Positions 25,057-38,253 of a stretch of DNA of 64,000 nt are shown one piece after another. Below the pieces are notes generated by a model. It was not told the DNA's origin. It saw only the letters and a list, made by a program, of their open reading frames with translations, and did no database searches. Source of the DNA: Leptospira kirschneri serovar Cynopteri str. 3522 CT (GTDB taxonomy: Bacteria > Spirochaetota > Leptospiria > Leptospirales > Leptospiraceae). Positions within the stretch are counted from its first letter, which is position 1, and each line of letters opens with the position of its first letter. The position numbers and the translations under genes were made by a program. The stretch is from assembly GCF_000243695.2 (NCBI RefSeq), contig NZ_AHMN02000005.1, positions 471,501 to 535,500 on the forward strand, read 5' to 3'.

Positions 25057-25410
25057 GTGGGTTCGATGTTCTTTAAAGACTCTAATTTTACTAAAAGAAA
25101 TTTTTTAAAAAATTTTTTCTTAGTTAGAGAGTTCAAAATCAAATTTCTAAAATCTTCCGAACAAACAGAAGTAAATATATCGAGAAAAATTTCTGAAGAA
25201 GAATGGAAATCTTTTTTTAGTAGACTTATAACAGCACGAATTGAAGCAAATCTTACTCAAGTTCAAGTAGCTAAGTCATTAGGAAAATATCAAAGTTATA
25301 TTTCAAAAATTGAATCTGGTGAAAAAAGATTGTTTATGGAAGATTTTGTCAGACTATACAAACTTTATAATAAATCTCCCGAATATTTTTTTTCTGTATT
25401 CTCCAAATAA
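25057..25410 (+). CDS. XRE-family helix-turn-helix regulator with N-terminal extension
   Basis: A 117-residue protein. Residues about 50-115 are a Cro/CI HTH: LITARIEANLTQVQVAKSLG, YQSYISKIESGEKRLFMEDFVRLYKLYNKSPEYFF. The first 45 residues are basic and aromatic with no recognised fold. The start is GTG at 25057 or ATG at 25066; neither has a strong ribosome-binding site. TTGACA at 25031-25036 may be its -35 box. Arranged head to head with another XRE gene, as in phage or mobile-element control modules, but no other phage genes are present. Confidence 0.75.
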   Translation: MGSMFFKDSNFTKRNFLKNFFLVREFKIKFLKSSEQTEVNISRKISEEEWKSFFSRLITARIEANLTQVQVAKSLGKYQSYISKIESGEKRLFMEDFVRLYKLYNKSPEYFFSVFSK

Positions 25411-26057
25411 AAACAGAAAGAAAATCATGCATAACATTCCTATAAAATTTGACCTAATATTATTTTTTTAAATAAGGAATCTCTATAAAATCTAAAAAGA
25501 AATAATCGTCCAATCCAACTTCTACGCAAAATCATTGTTTTACGACATACTCTGATTTAACCCGAGTTTGTGGAGAAATTCGTTTTATACTAGGTCAATT
25601 TTTTCGTAAAAAGTAGATGTGGAAGCTCTCACAATCGTGAATTTACAGTTAAACTTTGAAAATTGTGGGAACTACTATGAAATACAAAATAATTATCCAT
25701 CCGATTTTTGCACAAAATCGCTGTTTTACGGCCATCTTTAAAATTTAAATTCTATTTTGGCGCGAGTAAAAATTTTCTAAAAGTATGAGTTCCTACAATG
25801 TTAAAATTTGTTCGTAAAATCGTAATTTGCAGTAGTTCCCACACTTGAATACGAAAGATTCAATTGTTATAAATTTCTATTTAACGTGAGTTCGATAAAC
25901 GCGAATTGAATATTCCAACTTTTGAAACAAGCTCATTGGTAGTAGTATTATTTTCACGCGTCCGAGTAATATCTCAAACAGAATAACAATCATAGAATAT
26001 TTTCTGATCTAGTTACTAATTTACACGTCCGATTCTGGAAAATATTTTCAAGATAAA
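25411..26057. other. 0.65 kb intergenic region with family-C motifs
   Basis: Family-C motifs in both orientations: near 25618, 25661-25678 (TGTGGGAACTACTATG), 25785 and 25829-25845 (GTAGTTCCCACA). A solitary family-A left end (TTTAACGTGAGTTCGATAA) lies near 25880-25899 without the rest of the element. No gene. Confidence 0.6.
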
Positions 26058-27677
26058 TCAACCTACTTGAATTTTCAAACCGTCGTCCTTACCTCCAAGA
26101 TCTCCCAAACCAGAATGACCAGTAAATGCAATCAAAAGCGTAAAGGTTCCAACTCTTCCCATAAACATCAAAGTAATATAAAGAAATTTCTCCAAATCGT
26201 TTGTGTACGCCGTCATTCCTAAACTTAAACCTACGGTCCCGAATGCGGACATCACTTCAAAAAAGATCGTTTCGATCCCGTGTCTATTTCCGTTTGCGAG
26301 AGTAATTAAGAACATAAAAACAACCAGAGAAATTGTCGCAAGAAAGTAGATTCGAGTAGAGATCGCAACTGAATTTTTAGATACGTCTTCGCCCCAAGCT
26401 TGAACCCGTGCCTGCGGACGAATTACGTTTTTTAAATATAAGATTAGTATAAAGAATGTAGTGATCTTGATACCACCCGCCGCCCCTTGCGGCCCGCCGC
26501 CGATAAACATCAAGGCACAAAGAAGAACGTAAGTCGCGCTTTCTATTTCAGTGATGTCAAACGTGTTAAAACCAGCGGTTCTCGAAGAAACGGAAAGAAA
26601 AAAAGAATTGAACAACTTTTCCGAAAAAACCATCTTTCCAATCGTCTCAGCATTGTTATATTCTATAAGAAGAATCGCAATTCCCCCAATGTGAATCAGG
26701 ATCAAAGAACCTAAAACGATGATCGCCATTTGCATTCTGTTCGCATCCCCAAATAATTCCTTTCGATACACTTCCAACCGCTCTTCTAGTCGAACCGAAG
26801 TTGCAATTACAAAAATATACCAGGCAGGAGGATCTTCTCCTAATAGAACCGTTCTTCTCATCATAAAAGTTTCGGTCACAGCTTCTATCTTTCCCATAAA
26901 CTTTTGCATGATCTCTAAAATTGACTTTTCTATAAATATAATTACCGGAAAACCAATTCCACCCATTACGATCAAAAACTGAACGATCAATAAGCATAAA
27001 GGATCTTTAGACAAAAAACTCAGATCATCTACGATAGAAAATCCTGCATTATTAAAAGCGGAAATAGAAGTAAATATGCTTAGAAAAAAACGATTCGGAG
27101 TTCCTGGAAGACGATCCATTTCTGGCATACAAAAAAAAAGTAGAGTTGCACCCACCGCTTCGATCGAAAGAGTAATGTTAAAAAGCGAGATCAACATTCT
27201 TCTTACGTAAGAAGCTTCCGCTTCGGTTTTTTTCTTTCCGGAAGAAATTACCGCAGATTGTTGTTCTAATTTTTTGTCCCTCATTCTTTTGGCAAGATGA
27301 GCGTCGGTCGCTTCATAAACAAAAGAAGCAAGACGAGTACTTCTAGACAAACCCCGAACGACTAAAACTCCAATCAAAACCGTAAACGTAATGATCCCTA
27401 AACCTCCGATCTGAATCAAAAACATCATGATCAACTGAGTAGAATGTTGTAACTCTGATAACAAAACAGGAGAAAGTCCAGTGACACAAATTGAAGAAGT
27501 TGCAAGATATAAGGAAACCGTATAACTTAGGCGACCCGATTCCGAAATATAAATTCCAAAAGAACCGATCAAAATAGTAATCGCAAAACCAAGACAAAGA
27601 GTTCTGGCTACGGATAACAAAAGAAACGCTTTCGCAATTCTATTCACGTTTCGTTTGATAAATTTGAGCGGTTGCAT
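26058..27677 (-). CDS. trkH: TrkH/KtrB-family potassium uptake membrane subunit
   Basis: A cation-transport membrane protein of 539 residues with repeated M1-P-M2 units. Selectivity-filter regions are visible at [41 protein letters not shown] and [17 protein letters not shown], each with the key glycine. The [10 protein letters not shown] and [15 protein letters not shown] segments are also diagnostic. It moves potassium (or sodium) inward and needs a cytoplasmic RCK partner (TrkA/KtrA), which is not encoded nearby. A charged insert at about 130-160 ([20 protein letters not shown]) is probably a cytoplasmic loop. Monocistronic; divergent from fusA. Confidence 0.9.
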   Translation of the reverse strand: MQPLKFIKRNVNRIAKAFLLLSVARTLCLGFAITILIGSFGIYISESGRLSYTVSLYLATSSICVTGLSPVLLSELQHSTQLIMMFLIQIGGLGIITFTVLIGVLVVRGLSRSTRLASFVYEATDAHLAKRMRDKKLEQQSAVISSGKKKTEAEASYVRRMLISLFNITLSIEAVGATLLFFCMPEMDRLPGTPNRFFLSIFTSISAFNNAGFSIVDDLSFLSKDPLCLLIVQFLIVMGGIGFPVIIFIEKSILEIMQKFMGKIEAVTETFMMRRTVLLGEDPPAWYIFVIATSVRLEERLEVYRKELFGDANRMQMAIIVLGSLILIHIGGIAILLIEYNNAETIGKMVFSEKLFNSFFLSVSSRTAGFNTFDITEIESATYVLLCALMFIGGGPQGAAGGIKITTFFILILYLKNVIRPQARVQAWGEDVSKNSVAISTRIYFLATISLVVFMFLITLANGNRHGIETIFFEVMSAFGTVGLSLGMTAYTNDLEKFLYITLMFMGRVGTFTLLIAFTGHSGLGDLGGKDDGLKIQVG

Positions 27678-27869
27678 ATCGATTTAAGAATCAGCCTCCA
27701 ACCCGGATTTTTAAAATCCAGAGTCTAATATTAAAAAGACGAACTTTACTTCGGAAAAGCCCTAGTTTGTCTGAGACGTCAAAAGATCATCGTTTTGTAA
27801 AACCGTCCTCGGGCAAATGAAAAATACGGGAAACCTATTGATTCTTCGATTTAGATTTACAAATTCGCC

Positions 27870-27903
<34 letters not shown>

Positions 27904-27916
27904 CCAAAGCTCCCTA

Positions 27917-27932
27917 CCGGTGTTTTCACCGG
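27917..27932 (+). promoter_or_regulatory. hairpin in the fusA leader
   Basis: CCGGTG (27917-27922), TTTT loop, CACCGG (27927-27932), a stable six-pair stem 31 bp before the fusA ATG. There is no T-run after it, so it is not a normal terminator. It may influence translation or mRNA stability; function is inference. Confidence 0.4.
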
Positions 27933-27963
27933 AGTTATTTGCAATCTTTTATAAGAGGATGCC

Positions 27964-30084
<2,121 letters not shown>

Positions 30085-30233
30085 TCTAAATTATTTCAAA
30101 GACTTTTTGAAGTGACTTCTATGGAGTCTTACGTTTTATTTTTGCAGGAAAATAAGAATCCAAACAAAAATAAAATCTTTTTGAGTAGCTTCATTTTAGA
30201 AGTTACTTAAAGAATCTAAAATTCTTTCCTTTA

Positions 30234-30258
30234 AAAAAGAGCCTTTCGGCTCTTTTTT
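30234..30258 (+). terminator. intrinsic terminator after fusA
   Basis: AAAAGAGCC, loop TTTC, GGCTCTTTTTT at about 30234-30258, a GC-cored stem followed by T-rich sequence, 150 bp past the fusA stop. Confidence 0.85.
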
Positions 30259-30349
30259 ATTTTGTGTATTTTTGAAACTGTTTTCCTTTTTTTATTTTCC
30301 ACAGGTTCTTAGCTTCCTGTTTTCGGGTTTTCTGCCGATATTGAAAGAG

Positions 30350-31006
30350 ATGCACCGTGTTTTTTCAAACTTGGGAATCTGTGTGTTTTTTCTAGTTCTT
30401 CCCAAGATCTTTGCCGCAGGGTCACAGAATCTTTCCTTTTATACCGTCCAAAAGGGGGATACGTATTTTTCTTTGGGAAAAAAATTAAAAGTCGATTATC
30501 ATAAAATTATGGAATGGAACGGCAAAAAAGAAACGGATTCTCTACTACCAGGAGAAGTTTTAAAAATTCAAAAACCTGCAAACCTAGAAAACCAAAAAAC
30601 CGTTTCTAAAAATACAAAATTAAACCTTGTATCCGTAGAATCTTCAAAACCAAATCTTAGATTTCCACTAAAAAATAGAACTCCTATACAAAACCATTTT
30701 ACCAAATTGAGTTTTGCTCCTCACAAAGGAATTCTGTTCAAAGCGACAAGACACGCTGAGGTTCGTCCTGCTTCTCCCGGCAAAGTGTTGGTCGTAGACG
30801 AAATGGAAGGATATAAAAAATACATAATATTAGAACATAAGAATGGTTATTCTACCGTATACGCCAATTTAAAAACAGTCTCCGTAAACGAAGGTGAAAC
30901 CGTGGATCCTTCTAAAATATTAGGTTCTTTAGAGTCCGGCAAAGGTCTTTACTTTCAGCTCAACCATGGAAGTTCCGCGATCGATCCGGGTTTACAAATT
31001 CGTTAA
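30350..31006 (+). CDS. LysM and degenerate M23 (LytM-like) exported protein
   Basis: A 218-residue exported cell-wall protein: signal peptide [20 protein letters not shown] with a cut near FAAGS, a LysM domain ([38 protein letters not shown]), a linker, and a C-terminal M23/LytM fold ([22 protein letters not shown] to [13 protein letters not shown]). The M23 zinc ligands are missing: the usual HxGxD is HKGIL and the usual HLHFE is LYFQL. It is therefore likely a peptidoglycan-binding, non-catalytic activator or scaffold of the NlpD/EnvC kind (inference). The start at 30350 was chosen for the signal peptide; an upstream TTG at 30272 overlaps the fusA terminator tail. Confidence 0.8.
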   Translation: MHRVFSNLGICVFFLVLPKIFAAGSQNLSFYTVQKGDTYFSLGKKLKVDYHKIMEWNGKKETDSLLPGEVLKIQKPANLENQKTVSKNTKLNLVSVESSKPNLRFPLKNRTPIQNHFTKLSFAPHKGILFKATRHAEVRPASPGKVLVVDEMEGYKKYIILEHKNGYSTVYANLKTVSVNEGETVDPSKILGSLESGKGLYFQLNHGSSAIDPGLQIR

Positions 31007-31026
31007 GAGAATTAAATATTAAAAAT

Positions 31027-32277
31027 ATGGAATACGAACTCGTAAATGCATGCATCGTAACTAAGGATAGATGGATTTCAAACGGAAGTATCGTAGTCAA
31101 GGACGGTATAATAATTTCCGTAAACGCGGGCGGGCCTCCCACTGGAAAAAGAATTCGTTTAAATCTAAACGGGTTGTATGTCTATCCAGGGTTGATTAAC
31201 GGACACGATCACTTATTGAGCACTTATCTTCCAAGAGTAGCTCCAAGCAAACCTTATTTGAACTGGCTTCCTTGGGACAACGATCTTAAATCTTCTATCG
31301 TATTTTCAGAAAGACAACAACTCGATCCGGAACAACTTTATCTTTTAGGTTCTTATAAAAATCTAATCTCGGGGGTTACTTCCGTTCAAGATCATATTCC
31401 TCATTTTGTTCAAGATCCGTTTATCCAAACGATGCCCGTAAGAATTTTAAACCGATTTACATTGTCTCATAGTATTTGTACGTATTCCTTAGACTGGGGA
31501 GACGGCCCCGAAGAAGAGTATGCAAAAGCTCTAAAACAAGATATTCCTTATATCACTTGTATTGCGGAAGGATTTGACTCCGAATCCAGAGATTCTCTTA
31601 AAAACCTAGATCAATTAGGATGCCTCGGAGAACATACCGTTTTAGTACACGGAATCGTATTATCAGAATCGGACATCACTTTGATCGCCCAAAAAAAGTC
31701 TCATTTAGTTTGGTGTCCCGAAGCGAATTTGTTTTTATACGAAAGAACAACGGATATTAAAGATTTATTAAAACACGGAGTTAACGTTTGTCTTGGAACG
31801 GATTCGAGTATCTGCGGTTCACTGAATCTTTTAGAAGAAATTAAGAATGCACGAAAATTCTATCGGACAGAATACGGAGAAGATCTTTCTCCAAAAACGC
31901 TTTTTGAAATGGTTACGTCTAATCCTGCAAAAGCGTTTCGAATTGAAAACCAATTAGGAAGTATCGAAGTGGGAAAAATTGCAGATCTAACAATCCTTAC
32001 TCGAAATTTCGAAGATCCATATCTCAATCTTTGTGAAAGTGACCTAAACAGTATCCGTCTCGTTTTACGGGATGGACTTCCTGTTTATGGAGATATAAGT
32101 TTAAAATCTTTTTTTGAAGAATCCGGAGTGCCAGTGGAAAAAATTTGTATAGACAATTCTGAAAAATACTTAGTTGCATCCCCCGGAAAATTGCTCAAAT
32201 CCCTTGTTGTTTCCCTTGGTTATAAAAAGGATTTGGCTTTTTTTCCCGTACAAAAAGAATTTGATAACTTTGAGTAG
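31027..32277 (+). CDS. amidohydrolase family protein
   Basis: A TIM-barrel metal-dependent hydrolase of 416 residues in the cytosine deaminase / chlorohydrolase-like group. Metal-site motifs: NGHDHL (HxH), LVHGIVLSE and LGTDSS (catalytic Asp), then the C-terminal [14 protein letters not shown] strand typical of these deaminases. The strand-5 ligand is odd: the family pattern H-x-A-E is replaced by CIAEG, so a histidine appears to be a cysteine. Substrate unknown. It starts 20 bp after the LysM/M23 gene and lies 10 bp before the cNMP-binding gene, indicating one operon of mixed function. Confidence 0.85.
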   Translation: MEYELVNACIVTKDRWISNGSIVVKDGIIISVNAGGPPTGKRIRLNLNGLYVYPGLINGHDHLLSTYLPRVAPSKPYLNWLPWDNDLKSSIVFSERQQLDPEQLYLLGSYKNLISGVTSVQDHIPHFVQDPFIQTMPVRILNRFTLSHSICTYSLDWGDGPEEEYAKALKQDIPYITCIAEGFDSESRDSLKNLDQLGCLGEHTVLVHGIVLSESDITLIAQKKSHLVWCPEANLFLYERTTDIKDLLKHGVNVCLGTDSSICGSLNLLEEIKNARKFYRTEYGEDLSPKTLFEMVTSNPAKAFRIENQLGSIEVGKIADLTILTRNFEDPYLNLCESDLNSIRLVLRDGLPVYGDISLKSFFEESGVPVEKICIDNSEKYLVASPGKLLKSLVVSLGYKKDLAFFPVQKEFDNFE

Positions 32278-32287
32278 GTAAATCCAT

Positions 32288-33342
32288 TTGGCCGGTCCGA
32301 TCATCAGAAATTATAAAGGCGGATCCATCATTTATTTTGAGAAGGACAAAGCTGAAGATATCTATGTCCTGAGAAATGGACGTGTCATACTAACGTTCCC
32401 AGCAGTAGATACTGGTCAAGAAGTCAAAGAAGACGTTCGAATTGGAGAATTTTTCGGGGTAAAATCTGCACTTGGAAAATATCCAAGAGAAGAAACCGCC
32501 CAGGTTCTTGGAAGTGCCACAGTACTCGTTTTCAAACCGAATGAATTTGAACAATTTGTAGCTGAAAAAACCCATCTCATTTTAAAGATGATGAAAGTTT
32601 TTTCCAGTCAACTTAGACAGGTTCACAAAAAACTCAAAGAAATCTTAGGGCAATCGGATACTCGCAATCCTGCGTTCGAATTGATGAACGTAGCGGAAGT
32701 TTTTTATAAAAATAATAATTTTCCACACGCGATATACGCATTTGAAAAATATCTACAACATTATCCCGGAACAACTTATGCGGGTCGGGCTACAGAGCTT
32801 TTGGAACTTGCAAAAAGAAATAGTCCTTATCCCTTAAATATGCCTCCTCTAGTTTTTGAAGGAAGCACAAGCAGAGTCACTCCGGAAACTCTTCAGAATA
32901 TCATGAAACCCGCCGTGGAAAAGTCGCCGATGAAAGCAGGAGCAGACAACTCGATCACTTCTCTTTACAATAGGGCACACACACTTGTAAACGTAGGTAA
33001 ACACACGGATGCAATGGTAATCTACAAAGACTTACTTAATAGAACCGATTTTAAATTCGATTCGGAAAGAAAGTTAGTGGAAAATTCACTCTTTCAACTC
33101 GGTGTATGTTTGTTAAAACAAAACGATTTGGACAGTGCCAATTCTTCTTTTTCTACTTATATCAAAAAATATCCATCGGGCGAATCGATCAAAGAATCCC
33201 TATTTCATCTCGCGGAAATTTCGGAACTACAAGGAGATCGCCAAAGAGCAAGGATGTTATACGGCAAGGTAGCTCTTCTTCCACCTGAAAAAGATAGTAT
33301 CTCTCAAAAGTCTAAACTGAAGGCTAAGGAGATGAGTACCTG

Positions 33343-33343
<1 letters not shown>
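32288..33343 (+). CDS. cyclic-nucleotide-binding-fold plus TPR protein
   Basis: A 351-residue cytoplasmic protein: an N-terminal cNMP-binding beta-barrel (about 1-115; [24 protein letters not shown]), then tetratricopeptide-type repeats ([26 protein letters not shown] near 138-165, and more at 210-345). The phosphate-binding cassette is degenerate ([18 protein letters not shown] rather than FGE-L-x-PR-A), so nucleotide binding is doubtful. Starts at TTG 32288. Its stop overlaps the next gene's ATG (TGATG), giving translational coupling. The order CNBD-TPR here plus CNBD-HTH in the next gene matches the single protein at 62093-63310. Confidence 0.82.
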
Positions 33344-34008
<665 letters not shown>

Positions 34009-34010
34009 AA

Positions 34011-34084
<74 letters not shown>

Positions 34085-34696
34085 TTCAATTTAAAAAGCA
34101 AAGCCAACTCATTCGTTTATTTCTATATTCTAAAATTTTAATTTTATTTAATCCATAAAGACTTACTTTTTACAGAGGTTAACGTGAATTTGTAGAGAAA
34201 ATATTGAAGTATAAAAGATCCAACGTTGTTTTCTAGACTCAAGCGCACTGTTATCGAACTCACACGGGGTTAAAGTTTCATTTATGAATTTTTACGTCGC
34301 CTAAGAATGTAGGCAAAACATCTATAAAACCCAATATGATTTGAAGTGAATTTCATTTTGTAACACAAAATTGTTGTAAGAAATTCGTTTTATAAAACCT
34401 GATTTTTCCATAAAAAATAAAATGTAGGAATTTTGTTTTACCGTAAAACAAATGGTTTTGTGCAAAAACCGGATGGACGATGATTTTTTTTGTATTTTAT
34501 AGTAGTTACCACATCCATTTTTTCACGGTAAAACAAAATTTTAGGGAACAGATTCCTTATACCAAAACTCATGTTAAATTTATAAAAACAAAATTCCTAC
34601 ATTTTACAAAAATCCAAAATCGAACTTAAAAAAATGAAATCCATGGTAACGAAAACTCTGAAACTGGCACTAATAAATACTCACACCGAATTATAA
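34085..34696. other. 0.6 kb intergenic region with a large interrupted inverted repeat
   Basis: AAAATGTAGGAATTTTGTTT plus TACCGT (about 34418-34445) has two inverse counterparts downstream: ACGGTAAAACAAAATTTT near 34525-34542 and AAATTCCTACATTTTA near 34590-34606. A TTAACGTGAATT fragment near 34180 resembles a family-A left end. No gene. Confidence 0.5.
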
Positions 34697-35557
34697 ATGC
34701 AACATCCAGATTCAATTCTCACTCTTTTAAAAAAATCGGAAGAATTCTTAAAAAAGAAAGAAATTCCAAACGCACGTTTAGATGCAGAAATTCTTTTAGC
34801 CGATCTTCTCAATCTCCAAAGAGTAAAACTTTACGTAAACTTTGAAAGACTTCTTAACGAAACGGAAAAAAACGCATATAGGGAAAGAATTTTAGAAAGA
34901 TCTAAAAACAAACCCACCGCTTACATCACAAACCAAAAGGCGTTTTACAATTCTGTATTTTTTGTGAACGAAAACGTTCTCATACCAAGACCCGAAACGG
35001 AAGAACTTGTGGAAAAGATCTTATCGGATTTTAAAGGAAATATAGATGAACAAAACGTATTAGACCTTTGTACCGGAAGCGGTTGTATCGGAATCAGCTT
35101 GAAACTTATTCGGAAAGACTGGAACATTACGTTAAGCGACATATCAAAAGAAGCGATAGAAGTTGCTAAAAAAAACACGATTCAAATTTTAGGAGAGGAA
35201 AAACACATTCAATTTTTAGAAAGTGATTTGTTTCTTTCAATTCCAAAAGAGTCCAAATTTAATCTGATCGTTACCAATCCGCCTTATATTCCCATTTCGG
35301 ATAAAGCAGAAATGATGAAAGACGTAGTAGATTATGAACCCCATCTCGCCTTATTTATAGAAAATCCGAAAGACTTTTTATCTAATTTGATTACACAGGC
35401 ACACGAACGATTGGTCGAAGGCGGAAAACTTTATATGGAGACCCTTCCTTCTTTATCTGAAACTATTATTTCGGATTCAATCACAAAAGGTTGGAAAAAT
35501 GGAAAGATCGAAAAAGACCTTTCCGGAAAAGAACGGTTTATAATTTTAACAAGATAA
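34697..35557 (+). CDS. prmC: peptide chain release factor N(5)-glutamine methyltransferase
   Basis: PrmC/HemK methylates the GGQ glutamine of release factors RF1 and RF2 using SAM. The 286 residues have an N-terminal helical domain (PNARLDAEILLADLLNLQRVKLY) and a Rossmann methyltransferase. Diagnostic motifs: NENVLIPRPETEELVE, VLDLCTGSGCIGISL and the catalytic VTNPPYIP. Length is standard. prfA is not adjacent. No near ribosome-binding site of strength was seen. Monocistronic. Confidence 0.93.
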   Translation: MQHPDSILTLLKKSEEFLKKKEIPNARLDAEILLADLLNLQRVKLYVNFERLLNETEKNAYRERILERSKNKPTAYITNQKAFYNSVFFVNENVLIPRPETEELVEKILSDFKGNIDEQNVLDLCTGSGCIGISLKLIRKDWNITLSDISKEAIEVAKKNTIQILGEEKHIQFLESDLFLSIPKESKFNLIVTNPPYIPISDKAEMMKDVVDYEPHLALFIENPKDFLSNLITQAHERLVEGGKLYMETLPSLSETIISDSITKGWKNGKIEKDLSGKERFIILTR

Positions 35558-35681
35558 AATCAGCATTTTAAACAAAGACAAAGTATTTTCAAGATAGGTT
35601 CTAATAACTTACCCAAAAATTCCGAAAGACATAAACGATTATCCTTTAAAAATTTCTTTTACGGCTTTATTCAAAATATAA

Positions 35682-35781
35682 TAGAGTTGTTGAAAAATTT
35701 CAGTTCGTATTAACAAAAATGCTTCGATCGATCTTTTCATGAAACAAAAGCAGGTGTAGAATTAATTTTTCAACAACTCTA
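35682..35781 (+). mobile_element. TA-flanked MITE-like element, copy M7
   Basis: TA-GAGTTGTTGAAAAATTTCA left end and TTTTTCAACAACTC-TA right end; 96 bp core. A family-D repeat follows directly (about 35802-35850). Confidence 0.8.
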
Positions 35782-35867
35782 ATAAAATATCCAATATTTA
35801 CACCACTCAGAACTACACAATCCAATAGTTTATACTTTAATAATATGAATTCAGAGTAAGAGAATAT

Positions 35868-36018
35868 AGACGAATTGCCGGACCACACTTTTCAGCTTTA
35901 GTCAATAAATTATATTAACGAAACGTAATACGATATTTAGTCTTTAGTTACAATTTATTATAGAACGCTAACTGCAGAGCAATACATTGAGTTTAGGAAA
36001 GCGTTCTGCTGAGCGTGC
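35868..36018 (+). repeat. family-A structured repeat, decayed copy A5
   Basis: Recognisable order (CGAATTGCCGGACC, then CAGCTTTAGTCAATAAATTATA, then ACAATTTATTATAGAACGC, then GAGTTTAGGAAAGCGTT) but hairpin 1 and the termini are lost. The rest of the 35558-36149 gap has only MITE M7 and a family-D repeat. Confidence 0.65.
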
Positions 36019-36149
36019 TTAAGTGAAGCAGTATTTTGGGATAAACATTTAGATTTTCAATTTTATAGAGATGAGTAAAAACAGTATTTTCCGGTAAAAT
36101 TAACGGTACTCAGTTTTATAGAAATCAGTGGAACCAACCCTAAATCCAA

Positions 36150-36959
36150 TCAACGTTTTGCATTTCGTCTGGCTCTAGAATAAGCAGAATCTATTTCGCC
36201 TAAAGGTTTTTCCAATTCTTCTAAAGCGGGATCTTGCCAATAACTATCGTATAAATTTTCACCGGAATAGGTATGAAAGTGATTGTCAAAATGGATTTTA
36301 GCGAATTCGTCTTTACGAGAAAACATAGCTCGATTGATTTCATTTAGAATTCCAGTAAAATCTTCAGTTTCCGGATCGGGAGGGAAATCAGAAAGATATT
36401 TCATGGAAAGAAGAACTACATACTTTCTAGATTGTTTGAGTAACTTTAAAGATTCGTAAAGTAGTTCCAATTTGATTGGTTGCAGATACGGCCTTGTATT
36501 ATCCGAAATAGTTTTTTTTTGTTCCGCTGCACTCAATTCTCGATATGCCATTTCGAGATGTTTTTTTGGTTTGGTTTCGGCTTCTCGGATCGCTTTTTGT
36601 CCGAGGGAATCCAATTCACCTCGGATAGTTTTTCTACTCGATTCGATCACATTGGAATAAAGAATTACGAGTAAATCTTGAGTACGTTTTAGCTCGGAAT
36701 AAGATTTTTCCAAATCGAATTGAAAGTATAATTGATTAGTTTCAACATGATGTTGAATAATTCTTTTATAAAGAGCTTTGTTCGCTTCCGAACCTAAATT
36801 GGAAATAGTACTATTCAAAGCTTGGATCAAAAACTCGTTCGTTTTAATTCCTCTTTCGACTCGAACAAGATGTGTAGCTCCGTTACTCGCATAATCGGCA
36901 AAAACGGAAAATGGACCCGATAAAACGACGTAGATCGTAATTCCAAAAACCGCTCTCAT
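36150..36959 (-). CDS. exported helical protein, unknown
   Basis: About 269 residues. A signal peptide ([21 protein letters not shown], cut before DYASN) supports the ATG at 36959 over a TTG twelve codons upstream at 36995. The mature protein is charged and strongly helical (for example [20 protein letters not shown] and [20 protein letters not shown]), suggesting a periplasmic helical bundle. A C-terminal histidine-rich patch ([11 protein letters not shown]) is notable. No family recognised. Monocistronic; the upstream 36960-37306 gap shows nothing else. Confidence 0.7.
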   Translation of the reverse strand: MRAVFGITIYVVLSGPFSVFADYASNGATHLVRVERGIKTNEFLIQALNSTISNLGSEANKALYKRIIQHHVETNQLYFQFDLEKSYSELKRTQDLLVILYSNVIESSRKTIRGELDSLGQKAIREAETKPKKHLEMAYRELSAAEQKKTISDNTRPYLQPIKLELLYESLKLLKQSRKYVVLLSMKYLSDFPPDPETEDFTGILNEINRAMFSRKDEFAKIHFDNHFHTYSGENLYDSYWQDPALEELEKPLGEIDSAYSRARRNAKR

Positions 36960-37306
36960 ATATTTATTTTCGGGAAATGAAGATAAGTAATTCAATTGGG
37001 TAGAAAATAATAAGAAATTAACTTTTTTTAAAATTATGTCTGTAAGTCATCTTACAAATTGAATAGAGAGGTTTGGGACGATGTTTATTTAAAGTTTCAA
37101 GAAAGTTCTTGGAATTATAATTAGAATGAAATTAAATTTATGTTTTTGATTTATATCGTTTGAAAAACTGAATTCAAAAAATAGAATATAAGTCCTTAAA
37201 TTCTCATTTAGAAAGGAATCCGTTTGCAAAATTCTACCTCATTTTTAGATTCAAAAATAAGATTTGGTAGAATCCAAATAAAAACGATCATAGAGAGTGT
37301 TCTTTT

Positions 37307-37639
37307 ATGAAACGATTATCTATTTTAGGAATAGTTGCAGTTTTGGCGTTATATTGTTCCGCCTCGCAGAAAATTTATCTTTTATCCTATGGAGATTGGA
37401 AGGGGAAAAAACTTCCCGGAGTAGAAAAAATAAAAGGCGAAATCAAACAAGGAGAAGATTGCGGTTTTAGATTCAGTCTTTCGAAAGCTCTGGAAAACGC
37501 ACTATTAAAATCGAAATATGACACGATTTTAGACGCCGAAGTCACCCACTCCGCCAGTATGTTAGCACCTTTCAACTGTATTGCAGTCAAAGGATTTGCA
37601 TTTGATAGTTCCGAAGTTCAAAAGGAAGATAAAAAATGA
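37307..37639 (+). CDS. TRL-like small lipoprotein
   Basis: A 110-residue lipoprotein: MKRLSILGIVAVLALYCSAS has a hydrophobic core and a lipobox cysteine at 17. The mature part contains two cysteines (C52 and a later NC) and a KALENALLKSKYDTILDAEVTH segment that resembles small TRL/periplasmic lipoprotein families. It overlaps the next lipoprotein gene by four bases (ATGA), so they are a translationally coupled pair. Confidence 0.72.
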   Translation: MKRLSILGIVAVLALYCSASQKIYLLSYGDWKGKKLPGVEKIKGEIKQGEDCGFRFSLSKALENALLKSKYDTILDAEVTHSASMLAPFNCIAVKGFAFDSSEVQKEDKK

Positions 37640-37989
37640 AAGTATTTCGAATTACTATTCTAATCCTAATCTTGATAATTCTTACCAGTTGTTCTCAAAA
37701 TGTAAAACGAATCTCTTATGTTTCTGTGGATAAACCCAAAGACGGAATTCTTTCCAATGAAAGTAAATCTGTAGAGTTCGGAAAATTTCGATTCGGAATC
37801 GTTTATATTCCTCCCGTAGGTGTACACTCGTATTTAAAAGAAGCCGAAATACAAAGCGGAAGTACAACACTCAGAAATGTCGACGTAGTTATGAGACCTG
37901 GATTTTGTTTACTTCCTTTAATGCCGTTAGTTTGTTTTACTAGATACTCTATTATTGTAGAAAGTAATTCAGTTCAACCAGCCCCTTAA
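37636..37989 (+). CDS. small lipoprotein, unknown
   Basis: A 117-residue lipoprotein: MKVFRITILILILIILTSCS ends in a canonical lipobox (LTSC). The mature part is beta-rich, with two cysteines (GFCLLPLMPLVCF) that might form a disulfide. Its start overlaps the stop of the preceding lipoprotein gene, suggesting that the two products work together at the outer membrane (inference). Confidence 0.75.
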   Translation: MKVFRITILILILIILTSCSQNVKRISYVSVDKPKDGILSNESKSVEFGKFRFGIVYIPPVGVHSYLKEAEIQSGSTTLRNVDVVMRPGFCLLPLMPLVCFTRYSIIVESNSVQPAP

Positions 37990-38253
37990 TCGGATAAAAT
38001 TTTTAAAATTTAGAATACCCTAATAAACTCTAAAAACAATAATTTTAAAGATCAATTTCTGAATTAAATCTCTGTTTGACGATCTTCTATTTATTTTTTG
38101 GACTTGCCCCAATTCTGTGGAACATCAATAGAAACGAGACGTTGAGTTTCCAAAACGACCTACTGAGTTTTATAAAAATAAGGTGGTCGTTTGTTAAAGA
38201 TTCAAAGATAATTTTAACACAAGTCTTTTGTAAAATCGAATATTCAATTTTAC

